A stretch of 64,000 bases of DNA, taken from positions 46,681 to 110,680 of the forward strand of contig JAJFUQ010000155.1 of the NCBI GenBank assembly GCA_021372355.1, written 5' to 3'. The position numbers and the translations under genes are program-made. This stretch comes from Nocardiaceae bacterium (GTDB lineage: Bacteria > Actinomycetota > Actinomycetes > Mycobacteriales > Mycobacteriaceae). How positions within the stretch are numbered: the first letter of the stretch is position 1; the number at the start of each line of letters is the position of its first letter. The notes beneath the pieces are model-generated. The model saw only the letters and a program-made list of their open reading frames with translations. It was not told the DNA's origin and searched no databases. This document shows positions 25,204-35,200 of the stretch, in pieces.

Positions 25204-26187
25204 ATGCGCGATCGTAACGATCGCATTAGCGAGCGATTCGGTTTGCTGAAGCGTTTCTCAGTTTCAGCTTTGCTCGCGGTACTACTGCCAGTGATGGTGG
25301 GGCTGACTGGATTCAGCGCAACCGCGTCGGCGGCGTACCACAAGGGATTTGGCTCCGACCTCTGGGTTAAATCCAGCATGGGCCCGATCAAGAACCGGGT
25401 GTTCCGGGCTGCCGATGGCAGCAAGAACCGCGTTGTCATCGCGCTCGACGGTCTGCGCGCGACCACTGACATCAGCGGTTGGGAGCACGAAACCGAGATC
25501 GCCGGTGCACTGACGCGTGCCGGCTTCAATGTCGTCATGCCGGTGGGTGGTCACTCCAGCTTCTATGCGGACTGGCAGGCCCCGAGCGCTGGCAAGTTCT
25601 ACAAGTGGGAGAGCTACCTGACGGGCGCGCTGCGTGGCGCACTCGGTGGGCAGGGCTTCAAGACCAGCCGGATGGCGGTCATCGGACTCTCGATGGGTGG
25701 TGGCGCCGCAGTCAACCTGGCCCGCTGGCACCCGGACATGTTCAGTTTCGCCTCGTCGATGTCGGGCTACCTCAACACGACCGCACCTGGTGTCTCGTTG
25801 GGTATCGGCGCCGCAATGCGGGACGAGGGCGGATTCGACGTCAACGCGATGTGGGGACCCCCCGGATCGCCGGCGTGGTACCGCAACGACCCGACGGTTC
25901 AGGCGGGAGCCCTTTCGCAGATCGGTACGCGTCTGTGGATCTCGGCGGGCACCGGTATCCCGGGTGTTCCGGACTTCGCGGGATTCGACCAGCTGGTCAA
26001 CCTGCCGGCCGCGGTCGCTTTGGAAGGAATCGCACAGATCCAGACCCGTGCATTCCAGGTCGCTTACACGCTCGCCGGCGGACACAACGCGGTCTTCGCC
26101 TATCCCGCGATCGGTACGCACCGCTGGATGTACTGGGAACAGCAGGTGTTCCAGATGATTCCGGACATGAAGGCGCACACGGGCTAA
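25204..26187 (+). CDS. Mycolyltransferase (antigen 85 family), single domain
   Basis: A 327-residue secreted alpha/beta hydrolase that transfers mycolates between trehalose monomycolate and arabinogalactan or trehalose. The signal peptide (SVSALLAVLLPVMVGLTGF, ending ASA) is followed by the catalytic domain. The triad is Ser163 in GLSMGGGAAVN, Glu274 in ALEGIAQ and His306 in GTHRWMYWEQQ; HSSFYADW and the Trp-rich end are family signatures. The ATG at 25204 has AAAGGGG upstream. It is equivalent in position to Rv3804c (fbpA). A strong terminator hairpin follows it. Confidence 0.95.
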   Translation: MRDRNDRISERFGLLKRFSVSALLAVLLPVMVGLTGFSATASAAYHKGFGSDLWVKSSMGPIKNRVFRAADGSKNRVVIALDGLRATTDISGWEHETEIAGALTRAGFNVVMPVGGHSSFYADWQAPSAGKFYKWESYLTGALRGALGGQGFKTSRMAVIGLSMGGGAAVNLARWHPDMFSFASSMSGYLNTTAPGVSLGIGAAMRDEGGFDVNAMWGPPGSPAWYRNDPTVQAGALSQIGTRLWISAGTGIPGVPDFAGFDQLVNLPAAVALEGIAQIQTRAFQVAYTLAGGHNAVFAYPAIGTHRWMYWEQQVFQMIPDMKAHTG

Positions 26188-26206
26188 CACCGGACACGTT
26201 CGTCAT

Positions 26207-26241
26207 AAGCGGCCGTCGCACTCCAATGCGGCGGCCGCTTT
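26207..26241 (+). terminator. Strong hairpin terminator after the first mycolyltransferase
   Basis: AAGCGGCCGTCGCA pairs with TGCGGCGGCCGCTT over 14 bp (one G.U) around a CTCCAA loop, followed by TTT. The second mycolyltransferase therefore needs its own promoter. Confidence 0.8.
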
Positions 26242-26559
26242 GCCGTTTCAGGCGGGGACCGAATGGGATCTAGCTCCCGAGTGCACCCTGGTCGTGGTTG
26301 CCACTCGAGCGACGCCGCGACGAGGGTGCATTGATAGGAGTGCGACGGGCTGGTCGCCTCGGGGAGCGAATCTGAGCGCTAGCTGAACGCGTCGCTGGTG
26401 ATGTTCACCACGGGCCGGTGTGCGCCGCGTGGCAACCGTGACTCGTGGGGCCTGGAGTGTACAAAAGATCCATACCCAGGCTTGTGCCTTCACCAGCGCG
26501 GGCTTGAAACGTGATCTGAGATACACCAGACCAAGACGGCCACTCGGGAGAGACATTCG
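26242..26559 (+). other. Gene-free stretch before the LGFP mycolyltransferase
   Basis: No coding frame here has start signals or recognisable product. It should hold the promoter of the gene at 26560, but no clear -35/-10 pair was found; the ribosome site GGGAGAG lies at about 26544-26550. Confidence 0.4.
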
Positions 26560-28398
26560 ATGCGACGCGCACACCGCCTGAGGTCCCGCGCACTCGTGCT
26601 CTGCGCTGCTGCCCTCGTCACGCCATTCGTGGCGCAGGCCGCGACCAGCGGAATCGCCGCTGCGATGCCCGCGCACGCGGCGCCGGCGGCCGGAGCCACC
26701 GTCAAGCGCGTCACGTGGATGACCGACCGTCGCGTCGAGCTAGAGATCTTCTCGCCGTCCGCGAATGGCCCGGTCAAGGTGCAGTTGCTGCTCGCGCGCG
26801 ACTGGTACGCCAAGCCGACCGCCAAGTTCCCTGTCGTCTACATGCTCGACGGTCTGCGCGCACAGGACGACGAAAGCGGCTGGACCAAGGACGCCCGGGC
26901 CGAGTCGTTCTTCGCGGAAAAGAACGCGAACATCGTGCTGCCGATCGGTGGCCAGTCGAGCTTCTACAGCGACTGGCAGAAGGCGGACCAGGGCAAGCAC
27001 TACATGTGGGAGACCTTCCTCATCAAGGAACTCCCGCCGATCCTCGAGGGCCAGTGGCGTTCGACGAAGGCGCGGTCGGTTCAGGGCCTTTCGATGGGTG
27101 GCGCCGCCGCGATGATGCTCGCGACGCGCAACCCGGGATTCTTCAAGGAAGCGTCCTCGTTCTCGGGCTTCCTCCAGACGACGTCGATGGGGATGCCGCA
27201 GGCGATCCAGTATGCCCAGCACGACGCGGGCGGGTTCACGACCGAGAACATGTGGGGCAAGCCGGAAGACCCGGATTGGGCGGCGCATGACCCCTACGTC
27301 AACGCCGACAAGCTGCGCGGCACCGCGCTGTACGTCTCGTCGGGCAGCGGCAGCACCGGTGCCTACGACACCCCGACCAACATCCCGGGCGTCAGCACCA
27401 ACACTCCGGGCATGGGCTTGGAGATCCTGTCGCGTCTGAGTTCGCAGAACTTCGCGACCAAGCTGAACGAGCTCGCGATCCCGGCCCAGGTCGTCTACCG
27501 GCCGTCGGGTACGCACACGTGGCAGTACTGGGACTTCGAGATGCGCCAGTCGTGGCCGACGGTCGCGAACGCGCTCGGCATCGAGAACGAGAAGCCGGCC
27601 TGCAAGGTCGGTGGCGCCATCGCGAACACGGTGAAGGCGAACAAGTGGCTCGGCGACTGCCTCACCGGCGAGTACCCGGCCGGAAACGGCGTCGCGCAGG
27701 ACTTCCGCTTCGGCCGCGTCGCGTGGTCGAAGGATACCGGCGCGCAAGCGATGGGCGGACGTATCGGCGGTCTGTACTCGGCGACCGGTGGCACGGCGGG
27801 CCCGCTCGGCCTTCCGACCGGACCCGAGAAGGCGCTGCCGAACGGCATCGGCCGATTCCAGTCGTTCAAGAACGGTGTCGTCTACTGGTCGCCGATCACC
27901 GGTGCCGCTTCGGTTCGCGGCGCGATCAAGGACGCCTACGCCAAGCAGGGCTTCGAGCGCGGTCCGCTGCGCCTTCCGGTCGCCGATGAGCACAAGACGC
28001 CGAAGAAGAACGGCGCGGTCCAGCCTTTCCAGGGCGGAACGATCCTCTTCTCCCCGGCTACCGGAGCGCACGCCGTCCAAGGCAAGATCCAGGACAAGTA
28101 CGCTTCCACCGGCTGGGAGAACGGACCGCTCGGGTTCCCGAAGAGCGACGAGGCCGCTCTGAAGAACATGGGTCGCGTCACGCTCTTCGAAGGTGGCAAT
28201 ATCTACTGGAGCCCCGCCACGGGCAATGCCTGGGTCATCAAGAATGGCCCGGTCATGAACGCCTACAAGGCGGCGGGCTACGAAAAGGGCAAACTCGGTT
28301 ACCCGACGGGTGACGAGTCGCCGATTCCGGGCGGAGTGCAGCAGACATTCCAGTTCGGCGTGATCAAGATAGTCAATGGCAAGGTGACGGTGGCGTGA
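26560..28398 (+). CDS. Mycolyltransferase with C-terminal LGFP repeats
   Basis: A 612-residue secreted enzyme. The signal peptide (ALVLCAAALVTPFVAQAA) is followed by an antigen-85-type domain with Ser178 in GLSMGGAAAMM and His319 in GTHTWQYWDFEM. After a short linker with two cysteines, about residues 385-605 hold four LGFP-type repeats (GPLGLPTG, GPLRLPVA, GPLGFPKS, GKLGYPTG, each followed by a strand such as GVVYWSP). LGFP modules are thought to hold the enzyme to the wall, as in corynebacterial PS1/Cop1. The stop overlaps the start of the lipoprotein gene. Confidence 0.95.
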   Translation: MRRAHRLRSRALVLCAAALVTPFVAQAATSGIAAAMPAHAAPAAGATVKRVTWMTDRRVELEIFSPSANGPVKVQLLLARDWYAKPTAKFPVVYMLDGLRAQDDESGWTKDARAESFFAEKNANIVLPIGGQSSFYSDWQKADQGKHYMWETFLIKELPPILEGQWRSTKARSVQGLSMGGAAAMMLATRNPGFFKEASSFSGFLQTTSMGMPQAIQYAQHDAGGFTTENMWGKPEDPDWAAHDPYVNADKLRGTALYVSSGSGSTGAYDTPTNIPGVSTNTPGMGLEILSRLSSQNFATKLNELAIPAQVVYRPSGTHTWQYWDFEMRQSWPTVANALGIENEKPACKVGGAIANTVKANKWLGDCLTGEYPAGNGVAQDFRFGRVAWSKDTGAQAMGGRIGGLYSATGGTAGPLGLPTGPEKALPNGIGRFQSFKNGVVYWSPITGAASVRGAIKDAYAKQGFERGPLRLPVADEHKTPKKNGAVQPFQGGTILFSPATGAHAVQGKIQDKYASTGWENGPLGFPKSDEAALKNMGRVTLFEGGNIYWSPATGNAWVIKNGPVMNAYKAAGYEKGKLGYPTGDESPIPGGVQQTFQFGVIKIVNGKVTVA

Positions 28399-28922
28399 TG
28401 TTCTCGACCCGCAAACGGGTGCATGGGCGAGCGCTGCGACGGGGAATGTCGCAGCGGCAGACCGCGGGGGCGGCGCTCTCTCTCCTCGCGGCAACCGTCC
28501 TCGTGGCCGGCTGCGGTTCCGACGACGTGAGCGAGTCGGGTGGCGCAGGCCTGACGACTCCTCCGACGTCGGCGGGTACTGCGGGTTCCCAGGGACCCGC
28601 GGCGACGGCTCCCGACGAGACGCTGCAGAACCCGCCGAGCGGGTTCCCCGGTCCGGCGCATCCGGAGGTCGACCCGAACGCTCCGATGTTCCTCGCCGCG
28701 CTGAAGAAGTCGGAGGTCCCGTACTCGGGCAACGGCAACAACGCCGTTTCGATCGGCGAGTACGTGTGTGCCGCGACGCGCGACCGCATCTCCGAGGACC
28801 GCATCAGCATCAACGTCCTCGCGATGGCCAGCAACGAGCAGATGCTGGCGCAGTCGCAGTTCCCGCCGGAGGACGCCACGAAGGTCTACATCGACACCGC
28901 TCGCAGCACGCTGTGTAGCTGA
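28398..28922 (+). CDS. DUF732-domain lipoprotein
   Basis: A 174-residue predicted lipoprotein. The lipobox LVAGC follows a hydrophobic segment (ALSLLAATVLVAG), then a Ser/Thr/Pro-rich linker, then a small C-terminal domain with two cysteines (GEYVCAATRD and STLCS), the usual DUF732 pattern. The ATG overlaps the TGA of the mycolyltransferase, and the Rv3802c-like esterase starts 8 nt after its stop, so the three genes form one unit. DUF732 has no known biochemical role; the neighbours suggest mycolate assembly. Confidence 0.82.
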   Translation: MFSTRKRVHGRALRRGMSQRQTAGAALSLLAATVLVAGCGSDDVSESGGAGLTTPPTSAGTAGSQGPAATAPDETLQNPPSGFPGPAHPEVDPNAPMFLAALKKSEVPYSGNGNNAVSIGEYVCAATRDRISEDRISINVLAMASNEQMLAQSQFPPEDATKVYIDTARSTLCS

Positions 28923-28929
28923 CTCAGTG

Positions 28930-29931
28930 ATGGTTCGTACGGTTCAGTCACGCGCGGCCACTCGCGCCCGCACCTCCCCTCGGCCGGCACCGCGCCGCGG
29001 TGGGGTTCTGAAGTACCTCGTGCTCGTGGTCGTCGTGACATTCGTGCTGATCGGCGCAGCCTGGTACCTCTTGGCGGGCTGGCTGAACCTGCCGGGCCGG
29101 ATTCCCTTCCCGGGCCAGGCGACCAGCCAACCGGCGAGCTGCCCGGACGTCCAGGTGATCTCGATCCCGGGAACCTGGGAGTCGCGGGCGAATGACGACC
29201 CGTACAACCCCCACAGCAACCCGCGGGCCTTGCTGCTCAACGTGACAGGTCCGTTGGGGCAGCAGTTCGACGGCTCGCGTGCGGACGTCTACACCGTTCC
29301 GTACGTCGCTCAGTTCTCGAACCCGGTCGCGATTCCGCCGGACGGCCAGGATTCGTACAACAAGAGCCGGTCCGAAGGCACCGCACGGGCGGTCGACATG
29401 ATGTCGAAACGCAGCCATGAGTGTCCGCTCACCAACTACGTGCTCATGGGCTTCTCCCAGGGCGCGGTCATCGCCGGCGACATCGCGGCGAAGATCGGTG
29501 CCGGCGACGGACCGATCGATCCAGACCGTGTGCTCGGCGTCGCGCTCATTGCCGACGGGCGTCGAGTTGCGGGTCAGGCGAACGCGGTCGGGGCCGATCC
29601 GGCAGGCGTCGGCGCCGAGGTTTCGCTCGCTGGGTTACGTGTGCCGGGAATCACAATGACTGGTCCGCGTGAAGGCGGCTTCGGCAAGATCGCCGATCGC
29701 GTCTACTCCGTGTGCAACCCGGCGGACGGCATCTGCAATGCGCCACGTCAGCCTTTCAATCCGTCGAAGATCGCGGAGAATCTGGCCGCACTGGCAGGCA
29801 TGGCCGGGAACCCGGCGCACGCCATGTACGCGACCTTCGCGGTCGACGGAAACGGCACGACGGCAACCCAGTGGCTAGCGGGCTGGGCGTCGAACCTCGT
29901 ATCGAGTGCGCCGGTCCCTGCGCACGAGTGA
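28930..29931 (+). CDS. Cutinase-like mycomembrane phospholipase/thioesterase, Rv3802c-like
   Basis: A 333-residue membrane-anchored cutinase-family enzyme. One N-terminal helix (LKYLVLVVVVTFVLIGAAWYL) is followed by the cutinase fold: ISIPGTWES, the nucleophile Ser176 in GFSQGAVIAGD, Asp in CNPADGIC and a histidine near NPAHAMYATF. Rv3802c has phospholipase/thioesterase activity and is essential for envelope lipid balance in mycobacteria. It sits directly upstream of the fadD32 operon, as in mycobacteria. A GTG one codon upstream (28927) is an alternative start. Confidence 0.92.
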   Translation: MVRTVQSRAATRARTSPRPAPRRGGVLKYLVLVVVVTFVLIGAAWYLLAGWLNLPGRIPFPGQATSQPASCPDVQVISIPGTWESRANDDPYNPHSNPRALLLNVTGPLGQQFDGSRADVYTVPYVAQFSNPVAIPPDGQDSYNKSRSEGTARAVDMMSKRSHECPLTNYVLMGFSQGAVIAGDIAAKIGAGDGPIDPDRVLGVALIADGRRVAGQANAVGADPAGVGAEVSLAGLRVPGITMTGPREGGFGKIADRVYSVCNPADGICNAPRQPFNPSKIAENLAALAGMAGNPAHAMYATFAVDGNGTTATQWLAGWASNLVSSAPVPAHE

Positions 29932-30364
29932 TCTTGCATTCGTGCTTGCGCGCAATCGCGGTTAGAGTCCTTTGAACGACTTTCACCGCCTGCGGGCCAG
30001 TGGTGTCCCAGCAGTGTCGAGGAGTGAATGTATTGCGTCTCGTGTCGGTTCCAGACCGATGTGGCACCGGAGTCTGTGGTGGGAAACGTGGTGACCTTCG
30101 CATGGAGGTTGCTGTGAAGCTCGCGGCACGCAACTCCAGTCACATTGGCTCAGTAACATAACTCTGGTTTCGACACACACGGACGCTCCGGGAAACCAGC
30201 GTGCGTTACCAATACAGTCAGTAGCAATGCAATCAGTGGCAATGCACCTCGAAACGTGGGAGACCCCCGCGGGCGGAACGGGACTCGAACCGGACAGGTT
30301 CGGGGACTTGGATCCGACGGCGCGGTCGGGTCAGTTGGTGGCGCGGCGCTTCAGAGGAGATGAA
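29932..30364 (+). other. Gene-free stretch: promoter and long leader of the fadD32 operon
   Basis: No independent gene. TAACAT at 30154-30159 is a possible -10. A tandem 12-mer lies at 30218-30244 and a CGAACC/GGTTCG hairpin at 30286-30302. From 30227 an in-frame ATG runs without stop into fadD32, but the strong ribosome site AGAGGAGA (30353-30360) favours the start at 30365. Confidence 0.45.
30218..30244 (+). repeat. Tandem 12-mer TCAGTRGCAATG upstream of fadD32
   Basis: TCAGTAGCAATG (30218-30229) and TCAGTGGCAATG (30233-30244) differ at one base and are separated by CAA, a 15-bp period. This may be a regulator-binding direct repeat for the mycolate operon. Confidence 0.4.
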
Positions 30365-32242
30365 ATGAGCGACAGGGTCGAGGATTACCTTGACGAGGCC
30401 GGAAACATCGTTGTTTCCGAAGGTCACACGCTCGTCGACTTCGTCGAGAAGCACACGCGAACCGATGCTGACACCCTTGCGTACCGCTACATCGACTACT
30501 CCCGTGAGCGCGACGGCGAACGCCAGGACCTGAGCTGGAAGCAGTTCGGGATCCGTCTTCGTGCCGTTGCGGCGCGTTTGCAGCAGGTGACCCAGCCGGG
30601 CGACCGCGTTGCCGTCCTGGCGCCGCAGGGCCTCGACTACGTCGTTTCGTTCTTCGCCGCGATCTACGCCGGCACCATCGCCGTGCCGCTGTTCGACCCG
30701 GACGAGCCGGGCCACACGGACCGTCTGCACGCCGTTCTCGGTGACTGCAAGCCGTCGGCAATCCTCACGGCCTCGCAGTCCGCCGCCGGCGTGCGCAACT
30801 TCTTCCGTTCGCTGCCCGCCGCCGAGCGCCCGCGCATCATCGCCGTCGACGCCGTGCCGGACACGCTAGGCGACACCTGGGTCAATCCGGGTGTGAAGGT
30901 CGACGACATCGCGTACCTGCAGTACACCTCGGGCTCGACCCGCACCCCGGCTGGCGTGGAGATCACCCACCGCGGCGTGGTCACCAACGTGCTGCAGATG
31001 GCCGACGCGCAGGGCCTGGGCCCGGAGTCGCGCGGTGTCACGTGGCTGCCGCTGTTCCACGACATGGGCCTGCTGACCGTCATCCTCCCGACGATCGGCG
31101 GCAAGTTCATCACGATCATGTCCCCAAGCGCGTTCGTTCGGCGTCCGTCGCGCTTGATCAACGAACTCGCGGCGATGGCCGACCACGCCCCGACGTTCGC
31201 CGCCGCCCCGAACTTCGCGTTCGAGCACGCTGCAACCCGTGGCCTGCCGAAGCCCGGCGAGACGCTCGACCTGAGCAACGTCATCGGCTTCATCAACGGC
31301 TCCGAGCCGGTGCGGGTGTCGTCGATGAAGATGTTCAACGACGCGTTCGCGCCGTACGGCCTCCCGAAGACCGCGATCAAGCCGTCGTACGGCATGGCCG
31401 AGTCGACGCTGTTCGTCTCCGGCCCGCGCCCGGAAGACGAGGCGAAGATCGTCTACGTCGACCGCACCGAACTCAACGCCGGCCGCGTCGTCCGCGTCGA
31501 AAAGGACACGCCCGGTTCGCTGCCGCAGGTCTCGTGCGGTTTCGTGGCTCGCAATCTCGCTGCGGCAATCGTCGACCCGGAGACCGCGGAGGAACTCGCA
31601 GACGAGCACGTCGGTGAGATCTGGCTCCACGGTGACAACATCGGTCAGGGCTACTGGGGTCGCCCGGCGGAGACCGCAACCACGTTCCAGGCGGTCATCG
31701 CCAAGCGCCAGCCGCAACTGAGCCGCGCCGAGGGTCTCTCCGAGGATGCGCACTGGATGCGTACCGGCGACCTCGGTGTCTACATCGACGGCGAGCTGTA
31801 CGTGACCGGGCGATGCAAGGACCTCATCATCGTCAACGGCCGTAACCACTACCCGCAGGACATCGAGTACACCGCTCAGGAGTCCACCTCGGGTGTGCGG
31901 ACCGGGTTCCTCGCCGCCTTCGATGTTCCGGCGAACCAGATGCCGGGCGCCACGGACCTCGATGACGACTCCGAGCAGTTGGTCATTGTCGCCGAGCGTG
32001 CTCCCGGGGCGGGCAAGCTGGAACCAGAACCGATCATCGAGGCGATCCGCAACGCGGTCGCGGCGAACCACGGCGTGACCCCACGCGAGGTCCTGCTGGT
32101 CCGGATGGGGTCGATCCCGCGCACGTCGAGCGGCAAGATCGCACACCGCGCGTGCAAGACTGCATACCTCGAGGGCACGCTTCGCGGTGGCCACACACAG
32201 ACTGCATTTCCCGATAGCGCCGGCGATACCGGCACCGACTGA
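30365..32242 (+). CDS. fadD32: Long-chain fatty-acyl-AMP ligase FadD32
   Basis: A 625-residue adenylate-forming enzyme that activates the meromycolic acid as acyl-AMP and loads it on the N-terminal carrier domain of Pks13. The P-loop-like YTSGSTRTPAGVEITH, the A5 region SYGMAESTLF, the A7 MRTGDLGVYIDGELYVTGR and the C-terminal lysine region RTSSGKIAHRA are all present. The FAAL-type N-terminal insertion separates it from CoA ligases. The start at 30365 has AGAGGAGA 4 nt upstream. It is the first gene of fadD32-pks13-accD4. Confidence 0.96.
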   Translation: MSDRVEDYLDEAGNIVVSEGHTLVDFVEKHTRTDADTLAYRYIDYSRERDGERQDLSWKQFGIRLRAVAARLQQVTQPGDRVAVLAPQGLDYVVSFFAAIYAGTIAVPLFDPDEPGHTDRLHAVLGDCKPSAILTASQSAAGVRNFFRSLPAAERPRIIAVDAVPDTLGDTWVNPGVKVDDIAYLQYTSGSTRTPAGVEITHRGVVTNVLQMADAQGLGPESRGVTWLPLFHDMGLLTVILPTIGGKFITIMSPSAFVRRPSRLINELAAMADHAPTFAAAPNFAFEHAATRGLPKPGETLDLSNVIGFINGSEPVRVSSMKMFNDAFAPYGLPKTAIKPSYGMAESTLFVSGPRPEDEAKIVYVDRTELNAGRVVRVEKDTPGSLPQVSCGFVARNLAAAIVDPETAEELADEHVGEIWLHGDNIGQGYWGRPAETATTFQAVIAKRQPQLSRAEGLSEDAHWMRTGDLGVYIDGELYVTGRCKDLIIVNGRNHYPQDIEYTAQESTSGVRTGFLAAFDVPANQMPGATDLDDDSEQLVIVAERAPGAGKLEPEPIIEAIRNAVAANHGVTPREVLLVRMGSIPRTSSGKIAHRACKTAYLEGTLRGGHTQTAFPDSAGDTGTD

Positions 32243-32260
32243 CACAGTTTGGACGATGAA

Positions 32261-35200
32261 GTGACTCCACCAGCCGATCTCGAAGTGGAAACCAGCGAAT
32301 CGGCTGGTGAGGCACAGGCGCAGAAAAACATGAGTAAACCTCACGTCTCCACCGTGGCGGAGATGAAGATCTGGCTGCGCGATTGGATCTCGAAGGCGAC
32401 CGGCAACCCCGTCGAGGCGATCGCTGAAGACCGCCCGATGGAGGAGTTCGGTCTCGCTTCCCGCGACGTTCTCGCCCTCGCGGGAGACATCGAAGAGCTG
32501 ACCGGTGTCATCCTCACCGCGACGGTGGCCTACCAGCACCCCACGATCGCATCGCTCGCCACTCGCATTATCGAAGGCGAGACCGAGCCCGCTGCGGCCC
32601 CGGCGCAGGAGAGCTACTACACCTCGAACACTCGCGTCGACGGCCACGACATCGCGATCGTCGGTCTCGCGACTCGCTTCCCGGGTCAGGTCAACACGCC
32701 GGACGACATGTGGCGCACCCTCATGGAGGGGCGCGACGCGGTCACCGAGGTACCCGAGGACCGCTGGGTCGAGTTCAAGGCAGACCCGGCTCTGGCTTCG
32801 CGTCTCGCCGCGATCCCGACCAAGGGCGGATTCCTCGACGACATCAAAGGCTTTGACGCCGAGTTCTTTTCGATGTCGCCGCGGGAAGTCGACCACGTCG
32901 ACCCGCAGCAGCGCATGGCCCTGGAACTCACGTGGGAAGCTCTCGAGCACGCGCACATTCCGGCGAGCGACCTCAAGGGACAGCGCGTCGGCGTCTTCCT
33001 CGGCAGCTCGTCGAGCGACTACACGCTGCTCGCCGTCGCCGACCCGCTGACCGCGCACCCGTACGCAATCACCGGTACCGCGTCGAGCATCCTGGCGAAC
33101 CGCGTCTCGTACTTCTATGACTTCCGCGGACCTTCGGTCGCCCTCGACACGGCCTGCTCGTCGGCTCTGGTCGCCGTGCACCAGGCGGTGCGCAGCCTTC
33201 GCGACGGGTCCTCGGACGTGGCGGTTGCCGGTGGCGTGAACATCCTCGCGACCCCGGCCGGACACCTCGGTTTCGGTGAACTCGAGATCCTCGCCCCGGA
33301 CGGCAAGATCAAGGCCTTCTCGTCGGACGCCGACGGCTTCAACCGCTCGGAGGGCGGCGGTCTCGTCGTGCTCAAGCGCCTCGAAGACGCCGAGCGCGAC
33401 GGCGACACGATCCTCGCCGTCGTCGCGGGCAGCGCGGTCAACCAGGATGGCCGCTCGAACGGCTTGACCGCGCCGAACCCGGACGCGCAGGTCGACGTGC
33501 TGCACCAGGCGTACCGCGACGCGGGAATCGCGCCGAACTCGGTCGACTATGTCGAAGCGCACGGCACGGGAACGCTTCTCGGCGACCCGATCGAGGCGGA
33601 CGCTCTCGGTCGGGTGATCGGTCGCGGTCGCGCCAAGCAGAAGCCGATGCTCCTCGGTGCGGCGAAGACGAACTTCGGCCACCTCGAGGCGGCCGCGGGT
33701 GCGGTGGGCCTCATCAAGGTCGTGCTGTCGATGCAGGGCGACAAGATCCCGCCGACCATCAACTTTGCCGGTCCGAACCCGCTCATCCCGTTCGAGCAGA
33801 CGAACCTGCAGATCGTGGACCAGGCTCGCGACTGGCCGCGCTACAGCGGCAAGGCGATCGCCGGTGTCTCGTCGTTCGGCTTCGGTGGCACGAACGCGCA
33901 CGTCGTAGTCCGTGAGTACGTTTCGCGGCAGCCGGCGGTCACCGAGACCGCGACCGATCAGCCGGTCGTCCTGGTGATCTCGGCGTCGATGCCGTCGCGT
34001 CGCCGCAAGGCCGCCGAGGCACTCGCCAACTGGATGGAGTCCGAAGAAGGCTCGACGACTCCGCTCGCCGACATCGGCCGCACCCTCGCCAAGCGCAACC
34101 ACGGCCGTTCGCGGGCCGCGGTCGTGGCCGCGACGCGTGCCGAAGCGATTGCGGGTCTCCGTGCGCTGGCCGCGGGTCGACCGGGCGCCGGTGTCTTCAG
34201 CGCCGACGCTCCCGCCGCTCAGGGCGCGATCTGGGTCATGTCCGGATTCGGTGCCCAGCATCGCAAGATGGCCAAGCAGCTCTACCTCGAGAACGCGATC
34301 TTCAAGGCTGCCGTCGACGAGGTCGACGAGCACATGGAGTTCGAGGCCGGCTACTCGGTCGTCGAGATGTTCCTCGACGACAGCATCGACTACGTCGGCG
34401 TCGGCACATGCCAGACCGCGATCTTCACGATCCAGGTCGGTCTCGCGGCACTGCTTCGCCACCACGGCGCCGAGCCGGCAGCGGTCATCGGACACTCGCA
34501 GGGTGAGGTCGCCGCGGCGTACATCTCGGGTGGTCTGAGCCTCGAAGAAGCCGTCCGAGTCATCGCGGTCCGCTCCCGCCTCATGGGCGAGGGCGAGGCC
34601 ATGATCCCCGAAGACCAGGCGTGGCGCATGGCGCTCGTCGAATACAGCGCCGCGGACATCGACACCGCGATCGCGGAGTTCCCGAACCTGCAGGTGTGCG
34701 TTTACGCGGCTCCGACCCACACGGTCATCGGTGGTCCGGACGCCGAGGTGCAGGCGATGGTCGCGCGTGCCGAGGCGCTCGGAAAGATGTCCCGCGTCCT
34801 GCTGACCAAGGGCGCCGGCCACACGTCGCAGATGGATGCGCTCATCGGTGAACTCGCCGCCGAGCTCGCCGGACTCGAGCCCCTCCCGCTCAAGACCGGC
34901 CTGTTCTCGACGGTCGACCGCGAGGAGTACTACCGCCCGGGCGCCGAGATCCACACCGTCGAGTACTGGGTCAAGAACCTGCGGCACAGCGTCTGGTTCA
35001 CGCAGGCGGTTCGCCAGGCGGTCACCGCTGGTCACACCACATTCCTCGAACTGTCGCCGAACCCGGTTGCGCTCATGCAGGTCGCGGCCACGACGTTCGC
35101 GGCCGGTCTCCACAACGCGGCGCTCATCCACACGCTCAAGCGCAAGGAAGACGAACCGCTCGGCGTGCTGCAGGCGCTCGCTCAGCTGTACGTGCACGGT

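Noticed and set aside
30270..30305. A sequence like a tRNA T-arm (GGTTCGAGTCCCG on the minus strand) upstream of fadD32
   Set aside because: The T-stem does not pair, and no acceptor, D or anticodon arm can be built around it.
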